A DNA stretch of 29,117 nucleotides from an uncultured Bacteroidales bacterium. Its GTDB lineage: Bacteria; Bacteroidota; Bacteroidia; Bacteroidales; UBA932. Location: the NCBI GenBank assembly GCA_934667175.1, contig CAKULN010000037.1, forward strand, positions 1-29,117. The letters run 5' to 3'. Under the pieces are notes generated by a model. That model had not been told where the DNA came from and searched no databases. It saw nothing but the letters and a program-made list of their open reading frames with translations. The first letter of the stretch is position 1. The number at the start of each line of letters is the position of its first letter. This document shows, piece after piece, positions 7,148 to 15,810 of this stretch. The translations under genes and the position numbers were made by a program.

Positions 7148-9219
7148 TGTTCAGTGTATTTGATAAGAAGAGAACTTTTAGGACCGGAAAGTTCAAGACG
7201 CAGGCCGTCCGACAGTTCTTTTCCTGTCATGACAACATAATTGCCAGTGTCACTATCCGTCAACCTATAATGTTTGTCTGGTGACAGTCCCCCAAGATGA
7301 ACGACGCAGTGGTCAACAGTGGACTCCTCTCTTCTGAACGCCACGACTATCCCAGAGTCATCGGACGGTCTGTGCATCTGGTATGCCAACCAGACGTCGT
7401 GTCCTGTAAGATCGCCGTCTCCTGTCAAAGGATAGTAATCCTCGAAATAATAGTCGCGGATACTTCGGTACTCCGCAAGCCGCTCCTGCATCTCGATGAC
7501 CGACACGCCCTTCTCCGTGATCTTCCAGTTGTAGATGAGCGTGGATGAGAGACTCGAACGGAATGAATATTTGTCCGGCAGCAATATTCCCGTGCCATGG
7601 ACAGGAAGAAAATAATTAAGCCCGTAGGTGTGGCATTGGTACCCGTCCGGGTCATCATAGTGATAGTAGTCGCTTCTCCAAAGAGGGACGCTTCTGCTGA
7701 TGGTCTCCCAGTCAAGTCGCTTCCCTCCGGAAGCACAGTTGTCTATGACCATTTCAGGAAACCTGTCAAGAAGATAGTCCCAGAACCTGTACAGATTCTC
7801 GATGTGCCGGATTTCCTTCATTCCCTTTCGCCCTGGCTCATCATTGTAAGCCCAGTACGGTGCGGGTTGGATGTTGCAATCCTGTCTGTACCAATCGACT
7901 CCGTTTTCCTCCATCAAGTCTCCGTAATACTTGCAAAGCCAGTCGCAGGCCTCATCGTTGCCAAGATCGAACAGCAGCCACCCGGACTGTTCCGAGCCTT
8001 CCGGCTGAGGGCAGTCGAGCATCCAATCCTTATGTTCCAATGACCACTGTGTGCCTTTGACGACTCTTTCCGGCTCAAACCAAAGCATGAACTTCGCACC
8101 AACGGAATGCGCGGCGTCCGAAACCGGCTTCATGCCTTGAGGGAAACGCTTGGCGTCCACAGTCCAGTTGCCGGTGGTGGAAGCCCAATTCTGGCCATGC
8201 TGGTAGTCGGACGCTCCTGTGTGCCACCCGGCATCCAACCAAAAAATGTCCGGAACCAACCCAAACTGTTTATAACGATGGATCATCGCGGTCGCCCATT
8301 CCGATGTTATGCACGAATATTCTCCGAAAGGTTGCGGATCACGATAGTTGAAACCACTGCTCAAGTAGTTCCGGACTTGTTTGCCTTGTGTCTTACGAAA
8401 ACGATGCTCAAGCAGGAAACTACGGAATCTGTTGTGCCCGTCCATCTGCTTTCCACTCCAGAAAAGAAACGCCACGGAAGGGACTCGGATCTCCTCACCG
8501 GGCCTAAGGTACATATCAAAGTTCACCAAGCCGGCCGAGACGTCAAGTGACTTGCTTCCCGCAGACCTGAAATCCGAAAACCAAGTCCCGGTCCAGCCGA
8601 TGGCCATCATCGCCCCCTGGCCGGAAGCCTTCGACTCGATGTTATAGAACGGAAACGCCTCGCTTGAGGATCGTCCCCCGGAAGGCTCGAAATGAATGCT
8701 CGCGTCTTCGCTCAAAACCTTCGTCCTTGGAGAATAGTCCGCCCTTGAGATTTTGTTGCCTTCGGCGTAATGAAGATCAATCAGGCCGGATGATGTAAAT
8801 GTCATCCTCATGTCAGCGACCTTCACGTCAGAAAGCTGCCCCGAGTCCTTTCCGGATATATTCCTGAAACGCACGACCCATTCGACCACCTTGCTTTCCG
8901 GATAGCCAGTGACATCACAGATTACTGACAGCCCGGCCTTTGCACCGCTCCAGATGTAGCGCCTTGACACCGAAGACGGATCTGTCGGAGTCAAGTCCTC
9001 ACATGTTCTTTTCCAGCCGCCTATGAACTCCGATGAAGGTACTCCATCCAACTTGAACGAGAACGGCAATGAGCTCCCTCTTGCGAAACGGGCGTCAATC
9101 CAGGCAGACACGTTCACTTTGTCACCTGACATGCTCACAACAGAGCGTGCGGATAACGGTGTCGCCGCAGGCAGCGACATCAACACAACCACCAGAAATA
9201 AAACAAAACTCTTCCTCAT
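7144..9219 (-). CDS. GH36-type alpha-galactosidase (copy 1)
   Basis: A 691-residue exported enzyme (signal MRKSFVLFLVVVLMSLPAAT). It has the same architecture as the following gene: FWLDAGWHTGASDYQ, KFMLWFEPERVV, DWYRQDCN (probable nucleophile Asp447), IDNCASGGKRLDWE and LWRSDYYHYDDPDGYQCHTYG (first residues, acid/base Asp517). The family removes alpha-linked galactose, and the periplasmic location would fit trimming of oligosaccharides taken in by SusCD. The start follows the stop of the isomerase gene by one base. Differences from copy 2 (Cys after the nucleophile, an acidic insertion after the acid/base Asp, and a proline- and serine-rich segment DCPQPEGSEQSGW) are near the active site and suggest a different linkage or acceptor, which is an inference. 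Confidence 0.85.
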   Translation of the reverse strand: MRKSFVLFLVVVLMSLPAATPLSARSVVSMSGDKVNVSAWIDARFARGSSLPFSFKLDGVPSSEFIGGWKRTCEDLTPTDPSSVSRRYIWSGAKAGLSVICDVTGYPESKVVEWVVRFRNISGKDSGQLSDVKVADMRMTFTSSGLIDLHYAEGNKISRADYSPRTKVLSEDASIHFEPSGGRSSSEAFPFYNIESKASGQGAMMAIGWTGTWFSDFRSAGSKSLDVSAGLVNFDMYLRPGEEIRVPSVAFLFWSGKQMDGHNRFRSFLLEHRFRKTQGKQVRNYLSSGFNYRDPQPFGEYSCITSEWATAMIHRYKQFGLVPDIFWLDAGWHTGASDYQHGQNWASTTGNWTVDAKRFPQGMKPVSDAAHSVGAKFMLWFEPERVVKGTQWSLEHKDWMLDCPQPEGSEQSGWLLFDLGNDEACDWLCKYYGDLMEENGVDWYRQDCNIQPAPYWAYNDEPGRKGMKEIRHIENLYRFWDYLLDRFPEMVIDNCASGGKRLDWETISRSVPLWRSDYYHYDDPDGYQCHTYGLNYFLPVHGTGILLPDKYSFRSSLSSTLIYNWKITEKGVSVIEMQERLAEYRSIRDYYFEDYYPLTGDGDLTGHDVWLAYQMHRPSDDSGIVVAFRREESTVDHCVVHLGGLSPDKHYRLTDSDTGNYVVMTGKELSDGLRLELSGPKSSLLIKYTEQ

Positions 9220-9220
9220 A

Positions 9221-9799
9221 TTACAATCCCATTCTCTGTTCCAAAGCCTCGATCATGATGTGGATCACCTTGATATGGATTTCCTGAATTCTGTCAGAAT
9301 GTGGTGCGTCCGGAGCTTGGACAGCCACATCGGAGACCTCGGCCAGCGGCTTGCCTTTCACCGAAGTCAACGCGATCACCTTCATTCCGATCTTCCTCGC
9401 GGCCTCGACAGCCTTAAGCACGTTGCCGGATGTCCCGCTCGTACTTATCGCCAGAAGCACATCTCCTGGTTTGCCGAAAGCCTCGACCCATCTTTGAAAG
9501 ATCACATCAAAAGAAAAGTCGTTGCCGACGCAAGTGAAATACGCCGGGTCGTTGATGGCCATCGCCGGCAAAGGCTTCCGGCTTCCTCGGAAACGCCCGG
9601 TCAGTTCCTCGGCAAAATGCGTGGCGTCACACAATGAACCTCCGTTGCCGCAACTCATCACCTTGCCGCCGGATTCCAGTGACTCAGCCAGAATGTCCAC
9701 ACAGCGTCCGATCGAAGGTACGGTCGCGGGATCGGCAAGGAAACGCGTCAACTCATCCATAGCCTCTGACAGGCTATTCTCAATAATATCTTTTGTCAT
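9221..9799 (-). CDS. gmhA: Phosphoheptose isomerase (GmhA-like SIS-domain protein)
   Basis: At 192 residues it has the same length as E. coli GmhA, and the key residues fall at the same numbers: Ser55, Glu65 in HFAEELTGR, Gln172 and His180 in DRIQEIHIKVIHIM. The phosphosugar-binding loop STSGTSGN and the SCGNGGS segment are also kept. GmhA converts sedoheptulose 7-phosphate to D-glycero-D-manno-heptose 7-phosphate, the first step of ADP- or GDP-heptose synthesis, in the cytoplasm as a tetramer. Its place here is odd: it lies six bases after a ROK kinase gene and one base before an alpha-galactosidase gene, inside a catabolic operon. It may therefore act as an aldose-ketose isomerase on a sugar phosphate produced by the neighbouring kinase, or the glycan may feed heptose synthesis. 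Family assignment is strong; in-context role is inferred. Confidence 0.88.
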   Translation of the reverse strand: MTKDIIENSLSEAMDELTRFLADPATVPSIGRCVDILAESLESGGKVMSCGNGGSLCDATHFAEELTGRFRGSRKPLPAMAINDPAYFTCVGNDFSFDVIFQRWVEAFGKPGDVLLAISTSGTSGNVLKAVEAARKIGMKVIALTSVKGKPLAEVSDVAVQAPDAPHSDRIQEIHIKVIHIMIEALEQRMGL

Positions 9800-9805
9800 A
9801 GTTCT

Positions 9806-10777
9806 TTATCTTTGAATATTCGCGGCCACAGAGAGTGCGGCATAATCCCCGATAGACTCACCCAACGCCGCAGGCACGACACGGCATACCTTGTTAGACA
9901 AATGAAGAGCCTCCTTTGAAAGGACCTCATCCACAAAAGGCTTCATCATGTCCTCGTTTCTGGAATATATGCTCCCTATCACAATAAGTTCCGGATTAAG
10001 TATGTCAATGACTACGGCAAGGCCTCCTCCAAGATGTCTTGCGGAAATCTCATAGACCTCACATGCCAGACGGTCTCCTTCCCTCGCAGCCTGGGCGACC
10101 ACTTTGGCGGATATCTTTGTCAAGTCCCCGTCCGGACACCACGAGACATTCTCTCCCATCTGGAGATGCTCTTTCGCAAGTGTTTGGGCCAGTTGACAAA
10201 TACCACCTCCGCTGCAGAACCCCTCAAAGGATCCCATCTTGCCATACCCTACGGGACCATATTCCTCAAGACGAACATGTCCGACCTCTCCGGCATTGTC
10301 GTTTGTTCCGGTGTAAAGTTTCCCGTCAAGGATAAGCCCGGCTCCCAAGCCTGTGCCGAAAGTCATGAAGACCATATTCTTCGTTCCTTTTCCGGCTCCG
10401 AACTTCCACTCGGCAAGAGCGCATGCGTTCGCGTCATTGTGCACGGCGGCAGGCACTCCGAACTCATCGGCTAGAATCCTGACAATCGGGATGTTGTCCC
10501 AGCCTGGCAGGTTGGGAGGAGACATGATCACTCCCGCCGCGCTGTCCAAAGGGCCGCCGCAACTGATGCCGATAGCATAGATTTCGTTGTTTTTCAATGA
10601 GTTTCTCTTAGAGACATTATAGATTTCTGTCTTGATCCTTTCGATTGTCGCACTGACATCCGTTGTTGGAAAATCAACCTTGTCCTTAATCAAGATGTCT
10701 CCTTCAACAGACAGTCCAAGCGTGACCGCGCATTTAGTCCCGCCGATGTCAACTCCAAGCAATGTTTTTGTGTCCAT
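9806..10777 (-). CDS. ROK-family sugar kinase
   Basis: A 323-residue cytoplasmic kinase of the ROK (repressor, ORF, kinase) family with no HTH domain. It has the ATP-binding start LLGVDIGGTKCAVTLG, the catalytic base Asp in AVHNDANACALAEW, the glycine-rich MTFGTGLGAGLI, and EVGHVRL, where the His of the ROK signature is kept. The Cys-x-Cys-Gly-x-x-Gly-Cys zinc motif that normally follows is replaced by GPVGYGKMGSFEGFCSGG, so three zinc ligands are missing. Members phosphorylate glucose, fructose, mannose, ManNAc or similar sugars. Lying directly after the beta-mannosidase gene (12 bases apart), it probably phosphorylates the released monosaccharide, plausibly mannose to mannose 6-phosphate. 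Confidence 0.88.
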   Translation of the reverse strand: MDTKTLLGVDIGGTKCAVTLGLSVEGDILIKDKVDFPTTDVSATIERIKTEIYNVSKRNSLKNNEIYAIGISCGGPLDSAAGVIMSPPNLPGWDNIPIVRILADEFGVPAAVHNDANACALAEWKFGAGKGTKNMVFMTFGTGLGAGLILDGKLYTGTNDNAGEVGHVRLEEYGPVGYGKMGSFEGFCSGGGICQLAQTLAKEHLQMGENVSWCPDGDLTKISAKVVAQAAREGDRLACEVYEISARHLGGGLAVVIDILNPELIVIGSIYSRNEDMMKPFVDEVLSKEALHLSNKVCRVVPAALGESIGDYAALSVAANIQR

Positions 10778-10789
10778 ATCTGACTTCGA

Positions 10790-13204
10790 TTATTTCACGT
10801 TAAACATATTCATCCTCTTCAACAACTTACGGTACTCCTTGAGATTATAAGGAGCCTTGCCGTAGAGATAGTGGTTCTCCAGCTTCTCTCCGCCTCGTCC
10901 GGTGTAGGTGATCTTGAATATTCCCTGCCCTTGCCTTTCCGGAATGAGCGTGACAGTCTTCCTTCCGTTGGCAGCCACCTCATATTCCCCTTTGAACACG
11001 ACAGAACCCGTCTTGACATCCGTGACAGTAACACTTCCGGCCGCGCTCTCACGTGTGTCGTTGGCGACAATCAACGGATAGGAGCCGTCTACAGCGTCAT
11101 TCATCAGGACACAGACATCGGTCTGGGCATTTCTTATGAACCAATAAGCCATCTTTGGGTTGTTGTACCAATCCACGATGGCATCCGAGATCAACGGCCA
11201 TCCATCCCTGATGTTCCACCAAAGCATTCCGGTGTTCGGCTCGAACTTATGTCCACGGAATTTCTCGATGAAATACTTCATCGCTTCCGCCTGAACACTC
11301 TGGGAAGCGAATATAAAATCATCAAGATCTGTCGGCACATCGCCAAAGAGCAGCCTGACCTGATTGATCATCAGATTGTTCCTGTCGGGAGTGTACCCCC
11401 ACTCTTTGAATATTCTCACAGACTTTGTCAGCCAGTCCTCATTCCATCTTCTGGTCTTGACATCGCTCCAAGGATAAACCGATTCCGCCGGGAACATCTT
11501 CTCCAGACTCTCGCGGTTCGGCATGCCATGGTAGCCGATCTCACTCACGAAAATGCATTTGGCCTCGGTGTAGAACGGATCCTTGTAGTAGCCTCTCGGT
11601 CCCCATAGATGATCCTCAGGAATATTCTCGGTGCTATAGGATGTGGCGACAAGTTCCTTGCTCCAGTACGGGGATGACGGCAGGTAAGGCCTAGTGGGAT
11701 CAACCTCGTAAAGGACTGTCGGAATCGTCACTCTGGACACGACATCATCATTGGGATCCATCCTGAGATTCCTTAAGGTTCCAAGCGTCAAGGTCTGGTC
11801 ATTCTCATTGTTTCCAGCCCACAAAGCCAAGGATGGATGCGACCTGAGCTTGACCGCCACTGAGCGGACCTCCTCGGCTATAGCCTTCTGGAAATCCGGA
11901 TCCTGCGGATAAAGCGTGCAACCCATCGCGAAGTCCTGCCAGACAAGGATTCCGTTCCTGTCGCACAGATCGAAGAAAGCGTGGTCCTCGTACACATTGC
12001 CGCCCCAGCACCTCAGCATGTTGCAGTTCAGATCCACGGCGATCGCAAACGCTTTCTCAAGATGCTGAGGGTCACGGCTGTGGAAAGCGTCCATCGGAGT
12101 CCAGTTGCTGCCGTGGATGTAGATCTTTTCACCGTTCACAATGAAGGCGAAACGTCCGGGAGCGTCCTTGGAATTCGTGGCCGTCATGTCCAGCTTCACT
12201 GTGCGTACACCTATCTTTTTCCTTTCCACATCCAACTCTTTTCCATTCCCGTCCAAGATTCTCACGGTAGCATCGTACAGAGACGGCTCGCCATAACCTC
12301 TTGGCCACCAGAATTCCACATCGTTCAGTCCGATCATCTCCCTCGCCGCATGAGACGTGATCTTACGGGAATATCTCACCTTGTCCACACCATCCTTGCT
12401 GATAGAGAACTCAGCCGTCATCGCTCCGTCCTGATACTTCACAGGCAATGTGATGGTATAATCCAGATAAACAGCGGCGGTTTTCCGCTCCACATTCACG
12501 TCACAAGTGTACCAATGCGCGTCCACAATATGAACAGGAGGCCTCACCTCCAGAGTGACATCCCTCCACAGGCCCGCGCTCACAAGTCTGGGCATGATGT
12601 CCCAACCGTAAGTATGAGGGGCTCTTCTGGAATATACAGACTCCACCTGTGCGAAATTGTAGCTGATAATCGGAGGAATATTCTTTCTTCCTTCGATGAC
12701 TGAAGACCGGATGTAGACTTCCAAGAGGTTCTCCTTGCCGGAAGCCGCCAATATTTCAGTGACGTCATATTCATGGTCGATCAGCATGTTTGACGCGCTC
12801 CCGATGTGCTTTCCGTTCAGGAATATTTCCGCATAGCAGTCAATTCCACCAAAATGCAGGAAGACATAGTCTTCTTCCGAACGCTCCGGAGACACGAATC
12901 TCCTGCTATACCTCCACTGATAGCCTTCGTAAGGCCTAAGGAGATACACATTGCTGCCTATCTCCGGATTCTCGACAAGACCGGCAGCCAACAAATCAAG
13001 TTCGACATTTCCGGGCACATCCGCCTTTATGGTCTCAAATTCAACTCCTCGCATATCTTCAGGAGACATGACGGGATTCCGCCTCTGCTCCCAGTAATCC
13101 AAAGTCCAAGTGCCGTTAAGGGACATGCTCTCCGCCGAAAGCGGCATGACATGCGCCACGGACAGGACGGCGGAAAAGATCAAGAATGACAAACAACGCT
13201 TCAT
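10790..13204 (-). CDS. GH2 beta-mannosidase, exported
   Basis: An 804-residue protein with a signal peptide (MKRCLSFLIFSAVLSVAHVM...) and GH2 architecture: an N-terminal sugar-binding sandwich (SLNGTWTLDYWEQRR, ADVPGNVELDLLAAGL), an immunoglobulin-like domain, then a TIM barrel with LRCWGGNVYEDHAFFDLCD and GILVWQDFAMGC, typical of beta-mannosidases more than beta-galactosidases. The acid/base is Glu467 in GNNEND and the nucleophile is Glu555 in VSEIGYHG. It removes terminal beta-1,4-mannose from the non-reducing end of mannooligosaccharides, probably in the periplasm. It is second in the operon, 12 bases after the MFS gene, and followed by the ROK kinase, forming a release, transport and phosphorylation set. 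Activity on mannose-linked glycoconjugates is an alternative to plant mannan. Confidence 0.88.
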   Translation of the reverse strand: MKRCLSFLIFSAVLSVAHVMPLSAESMSLNGTWTLDYWEQRRNPVMSPEDMRGVEFETIKADVPGNVELDLLAAGLVENPEIGSNVYLLRPYEGYQWRYSRRFVSPERSEEDYVFLHFGGIDCYAEIFLNGKHIGSASNMLIDHEYDVTEILAASGKENLLEVYIRSSVIEGRKNIPPIISYNFAQVESVYSRRAPHTYGWDIMPRLVSAGLWRDVTLEVRPPVHIVDAHWYTCDVNVERKTAAVYLDYTITLPVKYQDGAMTAEFSISKDGVDKVRYSRKITSHAAREMIGLNDVEFWWPRGYGEPSLYDATVRILDGNGKELDVERKKIGVRTVKLDMTATNSKDAPGRFAFIVNGEKIYIHGSNWTPMDAFHSRDPQHLEKAFAIAVDLNCNMLRCWGGNVYEDHAFFDLCDRNGILVWQDFAMGCTLYPQDPDFQKAIAEEVRSVAVKLRSHPSLALWAGNNENDQTLTLGTLRNLRMDPNDDVVSRVTIPTVLYEVDPTRPYLPSSPYWSKELVATSYSTENIPEDHLWGPRGYYKDPFYTEAKCIFVSEIGYHGMPNRESLEKMFPAESVYPWSDVKTRRWNEDWLTKSVRIFKEWGYTPDRNNLMINQVRLLFGDVPTDLDDFIFASQSVQAEAMKYFIEKFRGHKFEPNTGMLWWNIRDGWPLISDAIVDWYNNPKMAYWFIRNAQTDVCVLMNDAVDGSYPLIVANDTRESAAGSVTVTDVKTGSVVFKGEYEVAANGRKTVTLIPERQGQGIFKITYTGRGGEKLENHYLYGKAPYNLKEYRKLLKRMNMFNVK

Positions 13205-13216
13205 TTGATATTGGTA

Positions 13217-14395
13217 TTAGATGTTTCCCGATTCTGAGGGATTCACTCCCTTGGTAAAAGGAATGAGAATCACCATGTAGATCCACACAAGGGCAAGCGT
13301 GACAAGCGCCGCGCCCTGCGTACCGAAGAAGTCTGTGATTACACCAAGCAACGGCGGGATGACAGCGCCTCCGCAGACTCCGACAATAAGCAAGGCAGAC
13401 ACCTCATTCGTCATCTCTGGTTTCTTCTGCATCGAAATTGAGAAAATTATCGAGAACAGGTTCGCGTAGCCAAGTCCGAACATGGCCACAAAGAACAGCA
13501 CCAGTGTCAGGTTCCGGGAGAAAATCAATCCAACAAGGCTGAACAAAGCCACACAAGAACTTGCAGCAAAGAATTTCCCCGCCGAGTATTTCATGAGCAC
13601 TATTCCGCCAAGGAAAGCTCCTACGGTTCTGGCAAGAAAATAGACACTGTTGCCCATCCCCGCCTTTTCCAGAGGCAAGTCACATCTTTCCTGCAATAGT
13701 TTAGGGAATGTCACACCCATTCCGACATCCACTCCGACCAAGACCAGAATACCGGCAAAGAACAGCACGATATACTTGTCTTTCAGCAAAGAGAACGTCC
13801 TTGAGAACGTTATCTCTGATTTTTCAATCAGCTGTTCCTGAATCGGAGACACCCAAAGCCAGACCATAGCAAGCATCGTGACCGCGGCGTAAACCGGGAA
13901 TATCGCTTTCCAGCCAAAAGCCCCGCCGGCGAACATGGCTGCCAGAATAGGCCCGAGGAACGAACTTATCGCTTTGATGAATTGCCCCAAAGTCATTGTT
14001 CCCGTCAGTCTCTCCGGAGCCACCACATTGGTCACAAGAGGATTGAGAGCGACCTGAAGCATGGTGTTGCCTATGCCCAGCATGGCGAAGGCGATAAGGA
14101 CAGACACGAAATCATATTTGAGAACCGGAATGAGCATGGCCAAAGCCGTAATGGCAAAACTGACCACCACAGTCTTTTTGCGCCCTATCCTATTCATCAG
14201 CATCCCGGTAGGAATTGAGAGAATCAAGAACCACAAGAAGCACGACAACGAGATAAGCCCTGCTACAGTATCGTCCATTCCGGCGAAATCAGCTTTGACA
14301 TAACTCGTCGCCACTCCGACGATGTCCACAAATCCCATAATGAAAAATCCGAACATTACGGGAAAGACAGCGAACTTGAAATTTGACTTTTGCAT
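13217..14395 (-). CDS. FHS-type MFS sugar transporter
   Basis: A 392-residue inner-membrane protein with about 12 hydrophobic segments. It has the MFS loop MLMNRIGRKKTVVVS between segments 2 and 3, and the FHS (fucose/glucose/galactose-H+ symporter) pattern ALNPLVTNVVAPERLTG followed by TLGQFIKAISSFLGP. Relatives import fucose, galactose, glucose, mannose or GlcNAc with protons. It is the first gene of the seven-gene minus-strand operon, with its own promoter and operator just upstream, and is divergent from lacI. It would carry monosaccharide freed by the periplasmic beta-mannosidase and alpha-galactosidases into the cell for the ROK kinase. The exact sugar cannot be read from the sequence. 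Confidence 0.85.
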   Translation of the reverse strand: MQKSNFKFAVFPVMFGFFIMGFVDIVGVATSYVKADFAGMDDTVAGLISLSCFLWFLILSIPTGMLMNRIGRKKTVVVSFAITALAMLIPVLKYDFVSVLIAFAMLGIGNTMLQVALNPLVTNVVAPERLTGTMTLGQFIKAISSFLGPILAAMFAGGAFGWKAIFPVYAAVTMLAMVWLWVSPIQEQLIEKSEITFSRTFSLLKDKYIVLFFAGILVLVGVDVGMGVTFPKLLQERCDLPLEKAGMGNSVYFLARTVGAFLGGIVLMKYSAGKFFAASSCVALFSLVGLIFSRNLTLVLFFVAMFGLGYANLFSIIFSISMQKKPEMTNEVSALLIVGVCGGAVIPPLLGVITDFFGTQGAALVTLALVWIYMVILIPFTKGVNPSESGNI

Positions 14396-14434
14396 ATAAA
14401 ATATAATAAGAGTAAATCTTGAAAAACACTCAAG

Positions 14435-14476
14435 TTAATCGGTTAAATATAGGCATTAATTTTCAAAACACAAAAA
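14435..14476 (-). promoter_or_regulatory. MFS operon promoter with overlapping LacI-type operator
   Basis: On the minus strand TTTTTG (complement of 14471-14476) and TATATTTA (complement of 14444-14451), 19 bases apart, fit the Bacteroidetes -33/-7 pattern. The palindrome TTAATCGGTTAA at 14435-14446 overlaps the -7 box and the likely start site, the position expected for steric repression by a LacI-family protein. Confidence 0.65.
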
Positions 14477-14610
14477 TTCGCTTAAAAATTAGGCAAAATA
14501 TCTTTTTTATGATTAAGTTTGAATCGCCAAAGGACCGTGAGAGCGAGGAATCGGACTTTATAAACGGATAGTTCTTTGGTACAATGATTTACGATTAAAA
14601 CAATCTTAAG

Positions 14611-14622
14611 TTAATCGAATTT
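14611..14622 (+). promoter_or_regulatory. Possible LacI autoregulatory operator
   Basis: TTAATCGAATTT keeps the left half and central CG of the locus operator and diverges in the right half. It ends two bases before the lacI ATG, where binding would block transcription or the ribosome. An extra half-site CGATTAA is at 14592-14598. No clear -33/-7 pair was found for lacI. Confidence 0.5.
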
Positions 14623-14624
14623 AG

Positions 14625-15614
14625 ATGAAAAAGGCTTCTATGCAGGATATAGCCGACAGAGTCGGGGTGTCAAGATGTGCGGTCTCTTTGGTTTTGAGCG
14701 GAAAGGCGAAAGACAAGAGGATCAGCGAATCCTTGAGCAACAAGATAATCCAGGTGGCGAAAGAACTGAACTACACACCTAACGAGCTTGCCAGAGGCCT
14801 TAGGACAGGATTGACAAAGACCATCGGCGTGATTGTCGCCGACATCTCGAATGAGTTTTTCGGAGAGCTCGTGTACCACATCCAGCAGCAAGCGATTGAA
14901 TCAGGATATTCAACAATAGTGACAAACTCTAACGAGGATCCTGACGAGATGTTGAATGGGATTTATCTTCTGGCTAACCGCCAGGTTGACGGAATCATAA
15001 TGGTTCCGACTAACAACAGCCAGAACATCGCCAAGCAGATTGTCTCAATGAACATCCCTTTTGTTCAGGTTGACCGGTTCATTCCCGGAGTGGACGCCAG
15101 TTATGTGATTCTGGATAACTTTAAGGCTTCATTCGAACTTACCGAAAGGCTCTATGAGTCGGGACACAGGAGAATCGCGATGCTCAAGCACAAGACCAGC
15201 GCACTGAACGGCAGGCTTGAAGGGTACATAAAAGCACTGGAAAACCATGGAGCCTATCGTCCAGATTTAGTCAAGAACATTAATTATTCCTCTGAAAAAG
15301 AAGATATTGAGCAAGCAGTAAATGATCTTTTCATGGGGCAAGGCACCGCAGATGCAGTAATCTTCCAATCACACGAGCTATTCTTTACCGGAATGAAATT
15401 CCTCCGCAAGAAGAGAATTGACGTGCACCAAAAGGTCAGGGTCGCATGCTTCGACAAGACTGATGCGCTGGCTCTTGTGGATTTTCCGCTTCTCTATGTG
15501 GAACAGCCAATAGAAAGCATCGGGAAAGAAGTCGTCAACATCCTGATAAACAGAATAAAGGGGACCCCATACACGATTCAGAAAGTATTTGAGGGATCTA
15601 TCCGAGAAATTTAG
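14625..15614 (+). CDS. LacI-family transcriptional regulator
   Basis: This 329-residue protein has an N-terminal LacI helix-turn-helix (SMQDIADRVGVSRCAVSLVLSG, first helix SMQDIADRVG, recognition helix about residues 17-26), the hinge segment YTPNELARGLRTG, and a periplasmic-binding-protein-like effector domain beginning TKTIGVIVADISNEFFGELV and ending GSIREI. It acts as a dimer on palindromes with a central CG and is released, or engaged, by a sugar or sugar phosphate. Repeated TTAATCGATTAA-like sites at the MFS, lacI, susC and GH78 promoters are its likely targets. It lies between the divergent MFS operon and susC, so it is placed to control both arms. A degenerate site, with CGGTTAA, overlaps its own stop at 15610-15621. 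The inducer is unknown; mannose, galactose or their phosphates are reasonable. Confidence 0.92.
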   Translation: MKKASMQDIADRVGVSRCAVSLVLSGKAKDKRISESLSNKIIQVAKELNYTPNELARGLRTGLTKTIGVIVADISNEFFGELVYHIQQQAIESGYSTIVTNSNEDPDEMLNGIYLLANRQVDGIIMVPTNNSQNIAKQIVSMNIPFVQVDRFIPGVDASYVILDNFKASFELTERLYESGHRRIAMLKHKTSALNGRLEGYIKALENHGAYRPDLVKNINYSSEKEDIEQAVNDLFMGQGTADAVIFQSHELFFTGMKFLRKKRIDVHQKVRVACFDKTDALALVDFPLLYVEQPIESIGKEVVNILINRIKGTPYTIQKVFEGSIREI

Positions 15615-15672
15615 CGGTTAACTCCGAAAATTAAAAATATCAAAAATCAAAGTATTTTAGCATAAATCATAG

Positions 15673-15702
15673 TTAACCGATTTAATATAATTTATACTTT
15701 TG
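15673..15702 (+). promoter_or_regulatory. susC promoter with LacI-type operator 1
   Basis: TACTTTTG at 15695-15702 matches TAnnTTTG exactly. The operator TTAACCGATTTA at 15673-15684 covers the region where the -33 element should be. This would place a transcription start near 15709 and leave a leader of about 100 bases before the susC ATG. Confidence 0.65.
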
Positions 15703-15764
15703 CAAGAACAACAATCCGTAAAACATAAGCAAAGTTGTTTAAAAGATTACAAGGCACTACATAA

Positions 15765-15776
15765 TTAATCGATTAA
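15765..15776 (+). promoter_or_regulatory. LacI-type operator 2 in the susC leader
   Basis: TTAATCGATTAA is a perfect 12-base palindrome, 92 bases (about nine helical turns) downstream of operator 1 and 35 bases before the susC start. The spacing allows a DNA loop between the two sites, or a roadblock to polymerase. Confidence 0.7.
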
Positions 15777-15810
15777 GCACATAATAATACAACAAAAACA
15801 CATAAAAGGT

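Noticed and set aside
9221..9799. Arabinose 5-phosphate isomerase (KdsD/KpsF) or GlmS-type SIS protein
   Set aside because: No CBS domains and no glutaminase domain; length and catalytic residues match GmhA exactly.
10790..13204. GH2 beta-galactosidase or beta-glucuronidase
   Set aside because: The LRCWGGNVYED and VWQDFAMGC motifs and overall length fit beta-mannosidases better.
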